Source of the DNA: Spirochaetaceae bacterium
GTDB taxonomy: Bacteria; Spirochaetota; Spirochaetia; Treponematales; Treponemataceae
Assembly: GCA_017622135.1 (NCBI GenBank)
Contig: JAGARR010000003.1
Location: forward strand, 1 to 62,819
DNA length: 62,819 nt
Direction of reading: 5' to 3'
Under the pieces are notes generated by a model. It was not told the origin of the DNA. It saw nothing but the letters and a program-made list of their open reading frames with translations, and searched no databases. Made by a program: the position numbers and the translations under genes. This document shows, piece by piece, positions 1 to 7,230 of the stretch. Each line of letters starts with the position of its first letter. Positions within the stretch are counted from its first letter, which is position 1.

Positions 1-168
1 GAGCCTTTTCTTCGGCTTCTTGGCGAGCTTTTTCTTCGGCTTCTCGACGAGCCTTTTCTTCAGCTTCTCGACGAGCCTTTTCTTCGGCTTCTCGGCATGC
101 TTTTTCTTCGGCTTCTCGGCGAGCCTTTTCTTCGGCCTCTCGGCGTGCTTTTTCTTCGGCTTCTTGGA
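1..168 (-). repeat. 24-bp in-frame tandem repeat, 7 copies visible
   Basis: Seven imperfect 24-bp units run from 1 to 168, each encoding the octapeptide AEEKARRE. Differences between units are mostly synonymous changes or C/R and Q/R swaps. The array is cut by the left edge, so the true copy number is unknown. Confidence 0.9.
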
Positions 169-403
169 GAGCCTGCCTTTTTTCTTCCATTTCTGAAACA
201 GAACTTCCACACTTGTTACAGAACTTAAGTCCAGCACGAAGCATACTACCACAAGAAAGACATATCTTCTCTTCAGCAGCAATTACATTCTTCTCTTCGG
301 AAACAATATTCGTATTATCCTGTGTTTGAGAAATACGGCTTCCACACTTGTTACAAAATAATAATCCATCTCGAATATCTGCACCACAACTAGTACAGTT
401 CAT
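1..403 (-). CDS. Zinc-ribbon protein with (AEEKARRE)n helical repeat, partial
   Basis: Only the N-terminal 134 codons are present; the gene runs off the left edge. It starts at ATG 401-403, preceded by GGAGG (GGAGGAAATA-ATG). Two zinc ribbons are visible: CTSCG...FCNKCG (about residues 3-21) and CLSCG...FCNKCG (about residues 48-66), with an acidic linker between them. From about residue 78 the sequence becomes an octapeptide repeat AEEKARRE. Its alternating E and K/R at i,i+4 is typical of a stable single alpha-helix, or of a coiled-coil stalk. It is the most downstream gene seen in the zinc-ribbon operon, 45 nt after the stop of its neighbour. Function is unknown. By analogy with the other products of the operon the ribbons may be a shared docking tag and the helix a spacer; that is inference. 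Confidence 0.75.
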   Translation of the reverse strand, partial: MNCTSCGADIRDGLLFCNKCGSRISQTQDNTNIVSEEKNVIAAEEKICLSCGSMLRAGLKFCNKCGSSVSEMEEKRQALQEAEEKARREAEEKARREAEEKACREAEEKARREAEEKARREAEEKARQEAEEKA

Positions 404-447
404 TATTTCCTCCTTCATAGCTTGTGTCGCTTCCCCGCTTAGACACT

Positions 448-2331
448 TTAATTGCAGGAACGCCTATCCAAGAGCGCGCCATTAACGTCATACAGTTGGA
501 ACTCAACAAGCTTGCCTGTGTCATCGTACAGCCACCGTACTGCCGCCACTCCATTGTCGTCGGCTACAGGTTTATTGTCCACGCCGTAGTGCTCCTGCAG
601 TATCCTGTTCCCGGCATCATCGAACTGGTACTTGTAGATTGCAACTCCTTCTTTATCTGCCTTTATCCTGTTATCCACACCATAGCAAGTCTTGCATATA
701 CGCTGCCCGCTGGCATTGTACTGAAACTTCAAGACAGCTACACCTTGGTTATCCGGCTTCAGCTGATTGTTTGTTCCATAATGCTTCCGCCTGATCTCAT
801 TGCCCTTCTTATCGTAATAAGAACGAATTGAAGCCACTCCATCGGAATTCAAACACAGAGTACCGTCCACACCATAGAAGGATTGGCAAACAGGATTCCC
901 CCATTCGTCTACACTCTGCTTGTATATGGCAACTCCATTTGTGTCCAAAATGAGCTTTCCATTGGTGTCATAGCACTCCATGCCAATCCGCACTCCATTC
1001 TCATCATACTGGAACGCAATGACTGCCACGCCATCCTTTGCAAGCAGCAGAGAACCATCCCGTCCGTACCGTTCCTCACGGATTATGAAGCCATCCTCAT
1101 TGTATACATTCTTAATCCTGAACACCTCCAGCTCCTTGGCATCCTCCAGAAGGCTTTCCCATTCAAGGAGCCGAAAGAACAGTATCCCCATGAGGCCATT
1201 GTCATCGAAGAAACTCCGGGTCAGGTACTGGGTATCCTCTCCAACCTCATCCATGCAGATTTTCTGGAGGAAAATTTGCTGGGTGAGATCCACGGGATCA
1301 TCGGTTTCAACAAAGCCCTGGCACAGTTCCTTGGTTTTTTCCAGGTATGTGTGATCACTATAAGTCTTGTACAAGCGGAAATACAGCATTCCTTCCCAAA
1401 ACACCAGGTAATTGTTTTGGGAGGGCCACAATCTCTTTGCCTGTCGCAGCACCTTCTCGGCACTGCTCAAGTCGTTGCATCCCAAATCCATCTCCACCTG
1501 AACCAGATAGGCTTGCAGGTTGTCTACGGAAAGGGAGGTGGCAACCTTTCGGGCATAGTCTGGGTTCTGACGGGCTAACACGGACAAGTACAAATCCAGC
1601 ACCGCCTTGTCATGGGCATAGACTTCATGCAAGGGCTCCAGCAGGGCCAGCGCCTTGTGCTCCTGATTCACCTCGTAGTAGAACAGGTTGTAGGCCTTCT
1701 TTAGGGCGAGTTCGTCCGCTGTTGTAAGACTTGAGTCAATCCCATGGCTAACCAGCAACTGCTCTTCCAGCTGCCGAGCACGCTCATCGCTCAGGCCATT
1801 TCTTTTCTGCAGCGCTTTCAGCTCAGTACGCTCCAGGGCGGAGATCACCCCATCTGCATAGGCTGCCTCCAGTGCGAGCAGGTACTCTCCCTCTTTTTTC
1901 CTCAACTCCTGCTCAAGGCAGGAGTGGCAGGAACGATGGACGGTATCGTAGCAGTCACGACAGGTAAAGCTGTTGCACCTTGTACACTGGTAGCCATCCA
2001 GCACAACGACGATGTTTCCGCACTGATGGCATGTGTCTGTCTTCTTTGTCTCGTCCACATTCTTGATGATGGTGGCGTGGCCAGCAATGTGGGTCTCCTC
2101 CTTGTTGCCGATTACATCGCCAGCCACTACATTCTTGTCCCCCATGGCAAAGCCACCTCTGGCAGCAGCACCATCATCCTGTCTCATTCCGCACTGGCTG
2201 CAGAACTTTGCATTGAGGGGCAGCTGCACCCCACACTTGACGCAGGCCTTTACCTGGGGCACATCTGCTCCACATTCGCAGCAAAATCGTGCCCCAGCCT
2301 CCAACTCAGTTCCACAACAAGTACAATTCAT
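448..2331 (-). CDS. Multi-zinc-ribbon protein with TerB-like segment and YD-type repeats
   Basis: 627 residues, no signal peptide or membrane segment. Two CxxC zinc ribbons lie at residues 3-47. A Gly/Asn-rich linker (GDKNVVAGDVIGN, about 64-76) follows, then a third, B-box or RING-like Cys/His cluster (about 101-138, CHQC..CTRC..CRDC..H..CHSC). Residues 145-195 (DGVIS..ER..LK.L....GLS) resemble the acidic helical core of TerB-like or EF-hand-like segments. A helical, TPR-like middle precedes about six repeats of 34-36 residues from about residue 410, with consensus YGvDGxL....GVAxxxxxYDxxGN. The same repeats occur in the product of 7231-8706, which links the two ends of the operon. Start chosen at the ATG after an AGGAGG site; it begins 18 nt after the SPFH gene stops. 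Role unknown. It looks like a cytoplasmic scaffold or adaptor. Confidence 0.8.
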   Translation of the reverse strand: MNCTCCGTELEAGARFCCECGADVPQVKACVKCGVQLPLNAKFCSQCGMRQDDGAAARGGFAMGDKNVVAGDVIGNKEETHIAGHATIIKNVDETKKTDTCHQCGNIVVVLDGYQCTRCNSFTCRDCYDTVHRSCHSCLEQELRKKEGEYLLALEAAYADGVISALERTELKALQKRNGLSDERARQLEEQLLVSHGIDSSLTTADELALKKAYNLFYYEVNQEHKALALLEPLHEVYAHDKAVLDLYLSVLARQNPDYARKVATSLSVDNLQAYLVQVEMDLGCNDLSSAEKVLRQAKRLWPSQNNYLVFWEGMLYFRLYKTYSDHTYLEKTKELCQGFVETDDPVDLTQQIFLQKICMDEVGEDTQYLTRSFFDDNGLMGILFFRLLEWESLLEDAKELEVFRIKNVYNEDGFIIREERYGRDGSLLLAKDGVAVIAFQYDENGVRIGMECYDTNGKLILDTNGVAIYKQSVDEWGNPVCQSFYGVDGTLCLNSDGVASIRSYYDKKGNEIRRKHYGTNNQLKPDNQGVAVLKFQYNASGQRICKTCYGVDNRIKADKEGVAIYKYQFDDAGNRILQEHYGVDNKPVADDNGVAAVRWLYDDTGKLVEFQLYDVNGALLDRRSCN

Positions 2332-2349
2332 GGCTTCCTCCTCTTGTCC

Positions 2350-4401
2350 TTACTGGGCCGCACCACAGTCACTGCAGAAGGAGGCGTCTGCCTCCATCTG
2401 GCCGCCGCACTTGGTGCAGGCAGACATAGCCTTCGCCTCCCCCCGAGGCTGTTGGTGCATGGCATTCAACACCATCCCGTTGAGCATGGAGCCAGCCGCT
2501 CCAAAGGCCGCCGAGGAGGCAGTGTTCAACACAGCCGTGAGCCTGTCCTGATGAACATTTGCCTCCGTTCGGATATCCTGAATCGCAGCATCCTTCTGTG
2601 CCTGTTGCCCGGCAAAGGTGGCAACCATCATCTGAATCAACTGCTGGGTGATGGCAGTCTGCTGGCTTGCATTGTCCTGCATGATGCGCTGAATCTCCTG
2701 TGAATGCTTGTTCACCAGATCCACCTGCAGCTGCACATTCTCCACCTTGAACTTCTCCGCCAAGGCGGCTGCGGCGGCGGGATTAATATCCGGGTTGGCC
2801 GCCATAATCTGTTCCGGTGTCATGTTCTGGAAAATCCTCCGCAGCTCCTGCTCATGCTGCCGCTGGGCATTCGCACTTTCCATCTGGCGGCGGTGCTCCT
2901 GCTCCTCGCGTTCCTGCCTGATGGTCTGGGCCTGGCGCAGCAGCTCCAGCTGGTCCGCCATCTCCCGCTTGTCCAGCTCCAGCTCCCGTTCACGGCGGGT
3001 ATCGGCATATTCGTCCAGCTGGCGCTGCCGGTCAAACTCATTCTGGAACCGCTTGTTCCCCACCTCAATTTCCCACTGGAGCTTCTGCTGGTCCAGCGCC
3101 ATATCGTTCTGCATGGTAAGGAGTGCGAGGGCCTGTCCGTCGGTCAGCTCCTTGTATTTCTTCCGCTGGTCAATGTCTGCCTTGAGGACCTCCAGCTCCT
3201 CCTGCCGCAACAGACCGTTCTGCTCCAGCTTGGCAAGTGCAGCCTCACCCTCATCCCTACTGCCAGCTTCCCGTAGCTGCCGCTGCCAGTAGAGCATATC
3301 TGCAAACTGTGCCCGCTCATCCTCGGCAAGGGCATTCTGCTGGTCTATCTTGTCCATGGCAACAGCAAAGTCTACCTGGGTCTGAGCCTCCTGCAGAATC
3401 TGCTGGTTCTGCACGTCGTTCAGCCGGTTCAGAAAGTCGTTTCGACGGGAAAGCTCCACCAGCTCCTTCTCGCTGACATACAGCTCCTCCCGCAGCTGCA
3501 AGATGGACTCCAGCTCCTTGGCCTCCGCCGTCATGCGAATCAGGCGGCTAAAGGAGACGTAGGGATACAGGTCTGAAATGCACTGCTCCAAGGCAGACTG
3601 GATTTCCTGCCGAATCTGGGTGTTGCCTGAGAGAGCCTCCGCATCAACTCCTCTCAGCTGATCCTCCAGAATGGTACGGACTGATGGCTCAAGGCTCTGG
3701 GAGAATTGCTGGAAGCCCACGAATTTCCTGTCCAGAAGCTGGTGGCGGTAGAATTCCAGGATGTTGGTTATCCTTGCCGTAATGTGAATTGCCACATCAG
3801 AATGAACACCGGCAGTAGGTATGCCACGCTCGGAAAAGATGAGGGGGAATTCAGCCTCCCGCAACAGGACAATGCTGATGGAGCCGGCATTTTCAACCAG
3901 CTGTCTGCTCCGTCCAGTAAAGAATGAGGCAATGTGGGAGAAAAATCGCTTGATGGCAGGAGTTTTCTGCACCCCCATATCCTTGAACGGGTACTTGCCG
4001 CCTGCCAACTCACCTGCAAGGGCTCCGTCCGTAAAAAAGAGGGCCTTGAGACCGTCCTGTATCACCACCCCCTTGGTGTCCTTATACTGGGCAAGGTCCT
4101 TTTCGTCAATGCGGACGGCAAGCTGACCGGGAAGGATGTTCCAGTGGAGGAACCCCGCGCTGGTCACAAGCTCCAAGTCCTGGCTCTCAACCTCACCTAT
4201 CTGATTCCCGCACTTACTGCAAAAATTCTTGCCGAAAACCACCGGACTTCCGCATTTGTTGCAGTACTGCCCGCCATCCGTTCCAGCCTTGTTGCTTCCG
4301 CCAGAAAGGGGGACAGTGCCAGCCTCCGGTACTCTTGTCCCGCAGTTGCCACAAAACTTCTTGCCCTCTCTCAAGGGACTTCCACACTTTGAACAGTTCA
4401 T
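2350..4401 (-). CDS. SPFH-domain protein with N- and C-terminal zinc ribbons (YdjI/virion-core-like)
   Basis: 683 residues. Two zinc ribbons open the protein (CSKCG..FCGNCG at 3-21, YCNKCG..FCSKCG at about 46-64). An SPFH/band-7-like domain follows at about 80-310, then a long Glu/Gln/Arg-rich coiled coil (about 320-600). A last ribbon (CTKCG..FCSDCG) ends the protein. This is the architecture of the SPFH family often annotated as virion core protein (YdjI of Bacillus), known from PspA-linked membrane-stress loci in Firmicutes. SPFH proteins form membrane-associated ring scaffolds; this one has no membrane segment of its own, so anchoring would be by partners. The start is ATG 4399-4401 with GGAGG 8 nt upstream; an upstream in-frame ATG lacks a site. 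It lies 32 nt behind the caspase-like gene, suggesting the two are made together. Confidence 0.85.
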   Translation of the reverse strand: MNCSKCGSPLREGKKFCGNCGTRVPEAGTVPLSGGSNKAGTDGGQYCNKCGSPVVFGKNFCSKCGNQIGEVESQDLELVTSAGFLHWNILPGQLAVRIDEKDLAQYKDTKGVVIQDGLKALFFTDGALAGELAGGKYPFKDMGVQKTPAIKRFFSHIASFFTGRSRQLVENAGSISIVLLREAEFPLIFSERGIPTAGVHSDVAIHITARITNILEFYRHQLLDRKFVGFQQFSQSLEPSVRTILEDQLRGVDAEALSGNTQIRQEIQSALEQCISDLYPYVSFSRLIRMTAEAKELESILQLREELYVSEKELVELSRRNDFLNRLNDVQNQQILQEAQTQVDFAVAMDKIDQQNALAEDERAQFADMLYWQRQLREAGSRDEGEAALAKLEQNGLLRQEELEVLKADIDQRKKYKELTDGQALALLTMQNDMALDQQKLQWEIEVGNKRFQNEFDRQRQLDEYADTRRERELELDKREMADQLELLRQAQTIRQEREEQEHRRQMESANAQRQHEQELRRIFQNMTPEQIMAANPDINPAAAAALAEKFKVENVQLQVDLVNKHSQEIQRIMQDNASQQTAITQQLIQMMVATFAGQQAQKDAAIQDIRTEANVHQDRLTAVLNTASSAAFGAAGSMLNGMVLNAMHQQPRGEAKAMSACTKCGGQMEADASFCSDCGAAQ

Positions 4402-4433
4402 ACTACATTCCTCCTTAAACTGCACTGCACTAG

Positions 4434-5939
4434 TCATTTGCTTTCAAAAACCCGCTTTACCTGTCCCAAGGGGGAAACATCCATAATCAGATACCGTGGT
4501 CCTATCGTCCCCTTCTGTGAAACGACTGCATTGAGCATATCCTTTCTACTCACGTTCCTATAGAATCGGAGCGTGCCTCCCTTGAACTCAGTATATTGGA
4601 TGTTTATGATTTTTTCTACGACCTCCACTATCTTCTGTTCCACAACAGCCAGCTCCATCCTCACCGCCTGGCGGACATCTGGCTGCGAGATGCAGATGTC
4701 CTTGGCCAGCCGGCTGGACGGGCTATGGCAGGAGGCTATGCCCTTCCCGCCATGCCCCAAAATCGAGGCGGTGGGGTCCCCGTACAGGGAGAACTCCGCC
4801 AGGGTCTTTACCTCCTCAGGGGCAATCTGTCCCATCATCAGTTTCTTCCTTGCCATGTTCAGGCTGTCTCCGGCACTCATCCCGCCCCTGAGATTCCGCA
4901 GGAACTCACCGCAAACAATATCGGCGCAGCACCCCTTGGGAAGGTACAACGAGGGGGCAGGAACCCCAAAGGCTATCCGGGATGAGCCTAAAAACGAAAC
5001 GCAGGTACCGCTGAGAGCAGACAGCAGCACGCTTTCTTCAACCGGCCGCCCCTCATAGGCAGCGCCGTAGCAGGCTTCCACCGCAAGAAAATAGGGCCGC
5101 TCAAGACCAGCAAAAGAGGTGGGCTCCACCGCCTCCGGATAGGAGAAATTCTCCTGTCCATACCAATACTTGGTCTCATCGCTCCCATGCAGGTTGAACA
5201 GCAGGAGGTTTGTCCCGCAGGGAATGTGCTTGCGCACCGACTCCACCGTATGCTCAGGAGATGCCAGTACCTTGGGCCCCGCAGCTATGGCCTGGTACAG
5301 ATGCTCCGTCATGGCGGCCCATACCCGTGCCGTCACGCCGAAGGTTTCCACCACACCAGTATGCCGCCGGGAAAGCTCCAGATTTGAAAAGTAGTTCTCC
5401 AAATCCACATTGGGCAGCCGCCCCACCCTCAGCATGCTGTCATAGTCGTAGGCCAACCCCGCAAAGGGATTGGTGGCATCCAGCGTGGCATACGGCAGGT
5501 CCGACGAGATATCCGGGTCAACCTCTGCCGTGCTGGCATAATTTTCCCATAGAACGGACGGAACAACGGAGCTGGAGCCAAGGATGAACAGGTAACGGCC
5601 CTGGATTTCCCCCATCCTGCTGCGGATAAGCTCAAGGTGCTCCCCCACTGTGGCGACCCCCGAAAGACTTCGGGAGGCATCCACAAACACATAGTCAATG
5701 CCGTGGGAGGCTGCGTCGGCGATGAACCGCTGTATGACCTCCAGCAGAATGTCCTCGGGACGATGCAGCTGAGATGCCAGCAGGGGGAGGTTGGTATATA
5801 CAATGCCGTCCGCCCCTGCCTTTTTGGCCGTGCCTCCCGCAGCAAGCCCTGGACGAGCCAGGGGAACACGAGCACCGCATTCCTCACAAAACGCCGTTCC
5901 TGGCGACAGTCTTTCACCACAATCCTCACAGAAGTTCAT
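4434..5939 (-). CDS. Zinc-ribbon caspase-fold peptidase (C25/CHAT-like, clan CD)
   Basis: 501 residues with one N-terminal zinc ribbon (CEDCG..FCEECG, 4-22). The body resembles clan CD peptidases of the gingipain/CHAT type. A strand ending in the catalytic His (LFNLHG, His251) is followed by the strand with the nucleophile (LAVEACYGA, Cys290), and then by the C25-like signature SLYGDPTASIL near residue 440. A C-terminal beta-rich tail of about 75 residues follows. No signal peptide is present, so it should act in the cytoplasm, unlike secreted gingipains. Caspase-like enzymes inside bacterial operons commonly act as death or suicide effectors. The start at 5939 lies 6 nt after GGAGG; the adjacent ATG at 5942 would have only 3 nt. 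It overlaps the end of the small upstream gene by 14 nt, implying translational coupling. The substrate is unknown. Confidence 0.8.
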   Translation of the reverse strand: MNFCEDCGERLSPGTAFCEECGARVPLARPGLAAGGTAKKAGADGIVYTNLPLLASQLHRPEDILLEVIQRFIADAASHGIDYVFVDASRSLSGVATVGEHLELIRSRMGEIQGRYLFILGSSSVVPSVLWENYASTAEVDPDISSDLPYATLDATNPFAGLAYDYDSMLRVGRLPNVDLENYFSNLELSRRHTGVVETFGVTARVWAAMTEHLYQAIAAGPKVLASPEHTVESVRKHIPCGTNLLLFNLHGSDETKYWYGQENFSYPEAVEPTSFAGLERPYFLAVEACYGAAYEGRPVEESVLLSALSGTCVSFLGSSRIAFGVPAPSLYLPKGCCADIVCGEFLRNLRGGMSAGDSLNMARKKLMMGQIAPEEVKTLAEFSLYGDPTASILGHGGKGIASCHSPSSRLAKDICISQPDVRQAVRMELAVVEQKIVEVVEKIINIQYTEFKGGTLRFYRNVSRKDMLNAVVSQKGTIGPRYLIMDVSPLGQVKRVFESK

Positions 5940-6255
5940 CATCACCCTCCTTTTCATCCGCTCCCGCTCCCTCCGGCGGGGCCGGCTCCTGGGAACACTC
6001 ATTTTGGACGGCAGCCTCCTGGATATGGAGCTGCTCCACGTGGAAGGTGCCACCCCGAAGTTCTCCCTCCACCTGCACTCGCTGGTTCTCGACACCATGG
6101 AATCCCCGGTTTTCAAAGGGGTTGTCCTGCTTCTTGTACAGGAGCACCCTGGAGCCGTCATCCCCCACAAGGAAGGGGCGGATACCCTCGCTTTTTGAGC
6201 CAGGAGCAAAGGGAAGGAGCCGCAGGATCCCTTCCAACCTCATCTTCTCTTCCAT
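5926..6255 (-). CDS. Small OB-fold-like protein coupled to the caspase-like gene
   Basis: 109 residues, start ATG 6253-6255 with GGAGG 8 nt upstream. The first 75 residues alternate beta strands and turns (LRLLPFAPG, RPFLVGDDGSRVLLYKK, RVQVEGELRGGTFHVEQLHI), as in small OB-fold or nucleic-acid-binding barrels. The last 35 are acidic and Pro/Glu-rich, presumably disordered. There is no zinc ribbon, unlike most products of the operon. Its last 14 nt overlap the start of the caspase-like gene. It could be a regulator, inhibitor or nucleic-acid-sensing partner of that enzyme. The OB assignment rests on pattern only. Confidence 0.65.
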   Translation of the reverse strand: MEEKMRLEGILRLLPFAPGSKSEGIRPFLVGDDGSRVLLYKKQDNPFENRGFHGVENQRVQVEGELRGGTFHVEQLHIQEAAVQNECSQEPAPPEGAGADEKEGDDELL

Positions 6256-6270
6256 ACTGATAACCTCCCA

Positions 6271-6366
6271 TCAGTTCAGGCACGTTTTGATACAACCCAA
6301 CAGCAATAGTCCCAAGGTGACAACATACGCCACCCTTTTAACCAAATAATACCACCAAGGCCTCAT
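6271..6366 (-). CDS. 31-residue membrane peptide in the zinc-ribbon operon
   Basis: A very short frame from ATG 6364-6366 to TGA at 6271-6273. It has its own GGAGG site 8 nt upstream, matching the spacing of its neighbours. The peptide begins MRPWWYYLVKRVAYVV and has a hydrophobic core VVTLGLLLLGC (about residues 14-24), so a single membrane helix or a lipobox-like LLGC is possible. It lies between the FGE-like gene (31 nt) and the OB-like gene (15 nt). Its ribosome site and tight packing argue that it is translated. It might anchor the soluble scaffold to the membrane. Confidence 0.5.
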   Translation of the reverse strand: MRPWWYYLVKRVAYVVTLGLLLLGCIKTCLN

Positions 6367-6397
6367 ACACTTTTCCTCCTTTGCCTGTTTTATTATT

Positions 6398-7186
6398 CTA
6401 CTGGCACAAACGAATCACCCGCAATCCCAACCAGTTACCCCCAAAACGAGAATTCACACTACATATAGCTCTAATTTCTGCTATTTGAATAAAACTCCCA
6501 CCCTTATAATGCCGTAGCTCTCCATCCCCACTTCTGATATCCCAACACCATTCACACACATTTCCAGTCATATCGTAAATACCTAGGATGTTGGGCTTCT
6601 TTCCTCCTACAGGGTGGAGTGTTTCACCACTATTACCATTGTACCAAGCCACTTCATCTAGAACATCACTACCACTAAAACGGTACTTCTCATAATTCTT
6701 ACCACCTCTGGCGGCATATTCCCATTGTAAAATTGTGGGCAAGCAGTAACCAGAAGCATCCCAGTGGCAGGTAACTTCCCTTCCGCTGACACTATAGCAG
6801 GCTTCTAACCCCTCGGCAGCAGACCGCTTGTTACAGTAGTCCACTGCATCATACCAAGAGATGTAGTTTACTGGTAAATCAGGCCCCAAAATGATAGAAG
6901 GATTATTTCCCATTATGGCCGTCCATTCCCTTTGTGTAACAGGAAATTTACCCATGTAAAAAGATTTTATATCTTTTGCAGAGTCGCCCTCCACCAACAC
7001 TAAGCTAGACTTAACCTCGCTATCACGATCCACCTTTACTCCACAGTGTCCGCAAAATACATCTGAGGCTTCCAGTTCTCCACCACAATTGGTACAAAAG
7101 GCACTTTCCCGCTGCAACTTCTGCCCACACCCTGGACAAAAAGGCTTTCCATCCACCATTTGGCTTCCGCAATTATTACAAAACAT
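6398..7186 (-). CDS. Zinc-ribbon protein with formylglycine-generating-enzyme-like (SUMF1) domain
   Basis: 262 residues. The first 57 hold two double zinc ribbons (CNNCG..FCPGCG and FCTNCG..FCGHCG). The rest is an FGE-sulfatase/SUMF1 domain with its usual landmarks: MGKFPVTQREW, PVNYISWYDAVDYCN, LPTILQWEYAARGG, NILGIYDMTGNVCEWCWD, YKGGSF and GLRVIRL. In place of the two active-site cysteines of true FGE there is one Cys in a comparable place (RAICSVNSRF), so sulfatase activation is unlikely. FGE-like domains are widely used in bacterial signalling and conflict operons as accessory or ligand-binding modules. ATG 7184-7186 has an AGGAGG site. It is the second gene of the operon, 44 nt behind the first. 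Confidence 0.85.
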   Translation of the reverse strand: MFCNNCGSQMVDGKPFCPGCGQKLQRESAFCTNCGGELEASDVFCGHCGVKVDRDSEVKSSLVLVEGDSAKDIKSFYMGKFPVTQREWTAIMGNNPSIILGPDLPVNYISWYDAVDYCNKRSAAEGLEACYSVSGREVTCHWDASGYCLPTILQWEYAARGGKNYEKYRFSGSDVLDEVAWYNGNSGETLHPVGGKKPNILGIYDMTGNVCEWCWDIRSGDGELRHYKGGSFIQIAEIRAICSVNSRFGGNWLGLRVIRLCQ

Positions 7187-7230
7187 AGTTTCCTCCTAAA
7201 ATTACATTCCTCACAAGGAGACAAGGCCAC

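Noticed and set aside
1..168. CRISPR or satellite DNA at the left edge
   Set aside because: The units are in frame within a coding region with a ribosome site and start codon.
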